Below, in pieces: positions 62,366 through 64,000 of a DNA stretch of 64,000 bases; the first letter of the stretch is position 1, and the number at the start of each line of letters is the position of its first letter. This DNA is from Apium graveolens (taxonomy: Eukaryota > Streptophyta > Magnoliopsida > Apiales > Apiaceae): positions 228,698,102 to 228,762,101 of the forward strand of contig NC_133649.1 of the NCBI RefSeq assembly GCF_009905375.1, read 5' to 3'. Under the pieces are notes generated by a model. The model saw only the letters and a list, made by a program, of their open reading frames with translations. It searched no databases and had not been told where the DNA came from. The position numbers were made by a program, and so were the translations under genes.

Positions 62366-62937
62366 AATATATATACCCCAATCCCTTCCTGTTTGAGGTT
62401 GCATTTACCATGATGAGAGAAGCCTTTTTATCTCGCAGAGCCTCTTTATTCAAACCTCCACCAAAGGCAGGTCCTTTCCCAAATCCTCTATCCCTGGGGA
62501 TGATGGACCTAACCCTTTTATTCTTGTTCCAATTCCTATTATTTCCAAAAGAATTTCTCTTGCGGTTCGCCAGTGACTCCTCTACCACCTTTTGAGATTC
62601 TTCTATTTGTAGAAGTCAATGAGGGTTTTAGATTCCTCATGTTGAAGCTCCTTTCAAAATTTTGTTCCTGGAGCAATCAGGAAGTTCTTATAGGTTTCAT
62701 CAGAAGCTCTCCTTACCTTTAATATATCAGAATTAAAATAGCCTAAGTATTCACTTAATGATTCATCTTCTCGCTGCTTAATGTTAGCCAAAGTATTAGA
62801 AGGTGGTGCATAGGCAACTGATGTTTGAAACTGGGTGACAAAGACTTGACACATCTATCCCCAAGAATGAATAGAGTTGGCTGGAAGCCTCTTGAACCAT
62901 TGGTGAGCATTCTCCCTCAATATAGCAGTTAGCAACT
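62366..62937 (-). pseudogene. gag: gag fragment of a Tat/Retand-like gypsy element
   Basis: On the minus strand: a capsid piece with QFQTSVAYAPPSNTLANIKQ and REDESLSEYLGYF, KVRRASDETYKNFLIAPGTKF (62854-62654), then EESLANRKRNSFGNNRN (62588 on) and GKGPAFGGGLNKEALRDKK. This is a different gypsy lineage from the chromovirus and Athila elements here; the wording resembles non-chromovirus Tat-type gag. It is cut on both sides by Sirevirus LTRs of opposite orientation, so it is a remnant of their common target. Confidence 0.8.
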
Positions 62938-64000
62938 GTTATTCCCATTGGACTAACAATGAGATTTACAGAATGGGGGTTGAATGTAAATCTCAAAACT
63001 TTTTCAAGTTTTGAGCAGTTTCTAAGGCTAAGTGTTTTTGAGAGCAAGTGCGTGTGAATTGCTTGAAGCTAATGCAGACATATATATATATATATTCAAA
63101 CACAAATGTAAAGAACACAGAGAAATTAAAAACTTTTCTGGTGGATTTGTTGTTCCACCAGAGATGTGTTATTTCAGAAAATCTGTGATTCAAAGAATTA
63201 AATCACAGCTGCTTCCTAGTACAAACTAGATGATTTTCTCTCTGGATTTTTCTAAACAGCTCTGGAAAATTCACATCTAATTACTAGTTGTTACTTAGTT
63301 TATATATCACCAAGTTTACAAGTGAAGACAAAACTGTAAAAATACAATTAAAAAGGCTCTTCACATGTTTCTTCTTCATTTCTCTATCCAATGCAATTTA
63401 GGCTTAGCTGTTAATCTTTGAATACTTTCTTGTTTGCACCAGAATGGAAATGCTGCATTTTCTTGATTCCTCCTAGAGGCTTCCACATTCCAGTTTGTCT
63501 CTGTCAACCCATGTGCCTCTGTCAGCTTATGAATTGTCACTATCAACTGCTAATGAACTAAGCATCCGTTGAAGCTTTCATCCGTTGATGCCTTATCCGT
63601 TGAGGCTTTATCCGTTGAAGCTTTATCCGTTGATGCATTAGCAGTTGAAGTCTTTATCGGTTGAAGCACTTATCCGTTGATGGATATTATCCGTTGAAGC
63701 TTTAGAGACATCCGTTGAATCTTTGTTTCTTATCCGTTGAGGGTCTTCAATATCAGTTGATACTTCTTCACTTATACAAAATTACAAGGCATGAAATATT
63801 TACAATTAGCCCTCCTATTTAAATATCCACTAGTAGTCAACATGACTGATAATTTCCTACAACATCTAAGAATTACAGCTTGAATCCAGAGAATGAAATG
63901 TGCTACAATACTAAACTTATTGCTAAGTAAAGCTACTCCTTCAACGGATAGCCAAGATGATCTTATCCGTTGAGGCTACAAACACTAGATTTCTACTTAA
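62938..64000 (-). repeat. Sirevirus LTR (partial, minus strand) with ATCCGTTGA array
   Basis: The minus-strand LTR end is at 62938 (AATGGGAATAACA), preceded by an AACCCCCATTCTGT stretch like that of other Sirevirus LTR ends. The flank is gypsy gag with no primer site, so this is the 3' LTR of an element that continues beyond the window. GAGATTTAC (62961-62969) and GTAAATCTC (62986-62994) can form a 9-bp stem. At 63564-63760 about eleven ATCCGTTGA motifs occur, the first five at 15-16 bp spacing; one inverted and one direct copy lie near 63945-63975. An AT microsatellite is at about 63080. No gene. Confidence 0.75.

Noticed and set aside
63564..63980. CRISPR-like short repeats (ATCCGTTGA) and the 21-bp GC array at 23827
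   Set aside because: Plant nuclear LTR context, very short or irregular spacers, no cas genes; these are tandem promoter-type repeats.

Overview
This window is plant nuclear DNA made almost entirely of LTR retrotransposons, intact, nested and decayed. The evidence is direct: Ty3/gypsy and Ty1/copia gag, protease, reverse transcriptase (RT), RNase H and integrase motifs on both strands, tRNA-complementary primer-binding sites, polypurine tracts, multi-kilobase TG...CA LTRs, and an L1-type LINE fragment. The lineages (Athila, Tekay-like chromovirus, Sirevirus) and the base composition suggest a large, repeat-rich eudicot genome. The family cannot be fixed from the sequence alone. I see no intact host protein gene, tRNA, rRNA or CRISPR array; only 47.1-49.65 kb looks like possible host sequence.

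Layout. 1-5153: 5' part of a decayed minus-strand chromovirus (RT, protease and gag relics, primer-binding site, LTR). 5154-5552: tail of a Sirevirus. 5553-7245: decayed LTR. 7246-11994: decayed plus-strand Ty1/copia element with a complete 3' LTR. 11995-13994: plus-strand gypsy gag-protease-RT relic. 13995-19200: two chromovirus LTR-like halves facing outward in opposite orientation. 19201-19996: a second copy of the first LTR family. 19997-45615: a minus-strand Athila element (5' LTR, tRNA-Asp-type primer-binding site, gag, pol, an extra 3' ORF, polypurine tract, truncated 3' LTR). Nested inside its protease motif at 27625-42156 is a complete plus-strand chromovirus with 4.48-kb LTRs and a CTCCC target-site duplication. 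45616-46706: second copy of the 5.5-7.2 kb LTR. 46745-47071: LINE RT. 47072-49655: possible host gene remnants. 49656-62365: 5'-truncated plus-strand Sirevirus with gag, pol, a long 3' ORF and its 3' LTR. 62366-62937: gag of another gypsy lineage. 62938-64000: minus-strand Sirevirus LTR.

Most notable. (1) In the Athila element a GC-rich 21-bp repeat array lies upstream of the LTR TATA box and again upstream of a TATA box just before the extra 3' ORF, suggesting a private internal promoter built like the LTR promoter. (2) The unrelated Sirevirus shows the same plan: a TGTGGTCGCCACA-type array in its LTR and also, with a TATA box, before its 3' ORF. (3) The nested chromovirus has about 0.4% divergent LTRs but a stop-riddled interior in permuted order, so it was probably mobilised in trans. 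(4) Sirevirus LTR ends carry stem-loops with similar C-rich loops but different stems.

How the parts work together: the elements form a nested series. Athila inserted first (its LTRs differ by roughly 0.8% by eye), then the chromovirus split it. The older relics around them are pieces left by truncation and repeated insertion. All divergence figures are by-eye counts.
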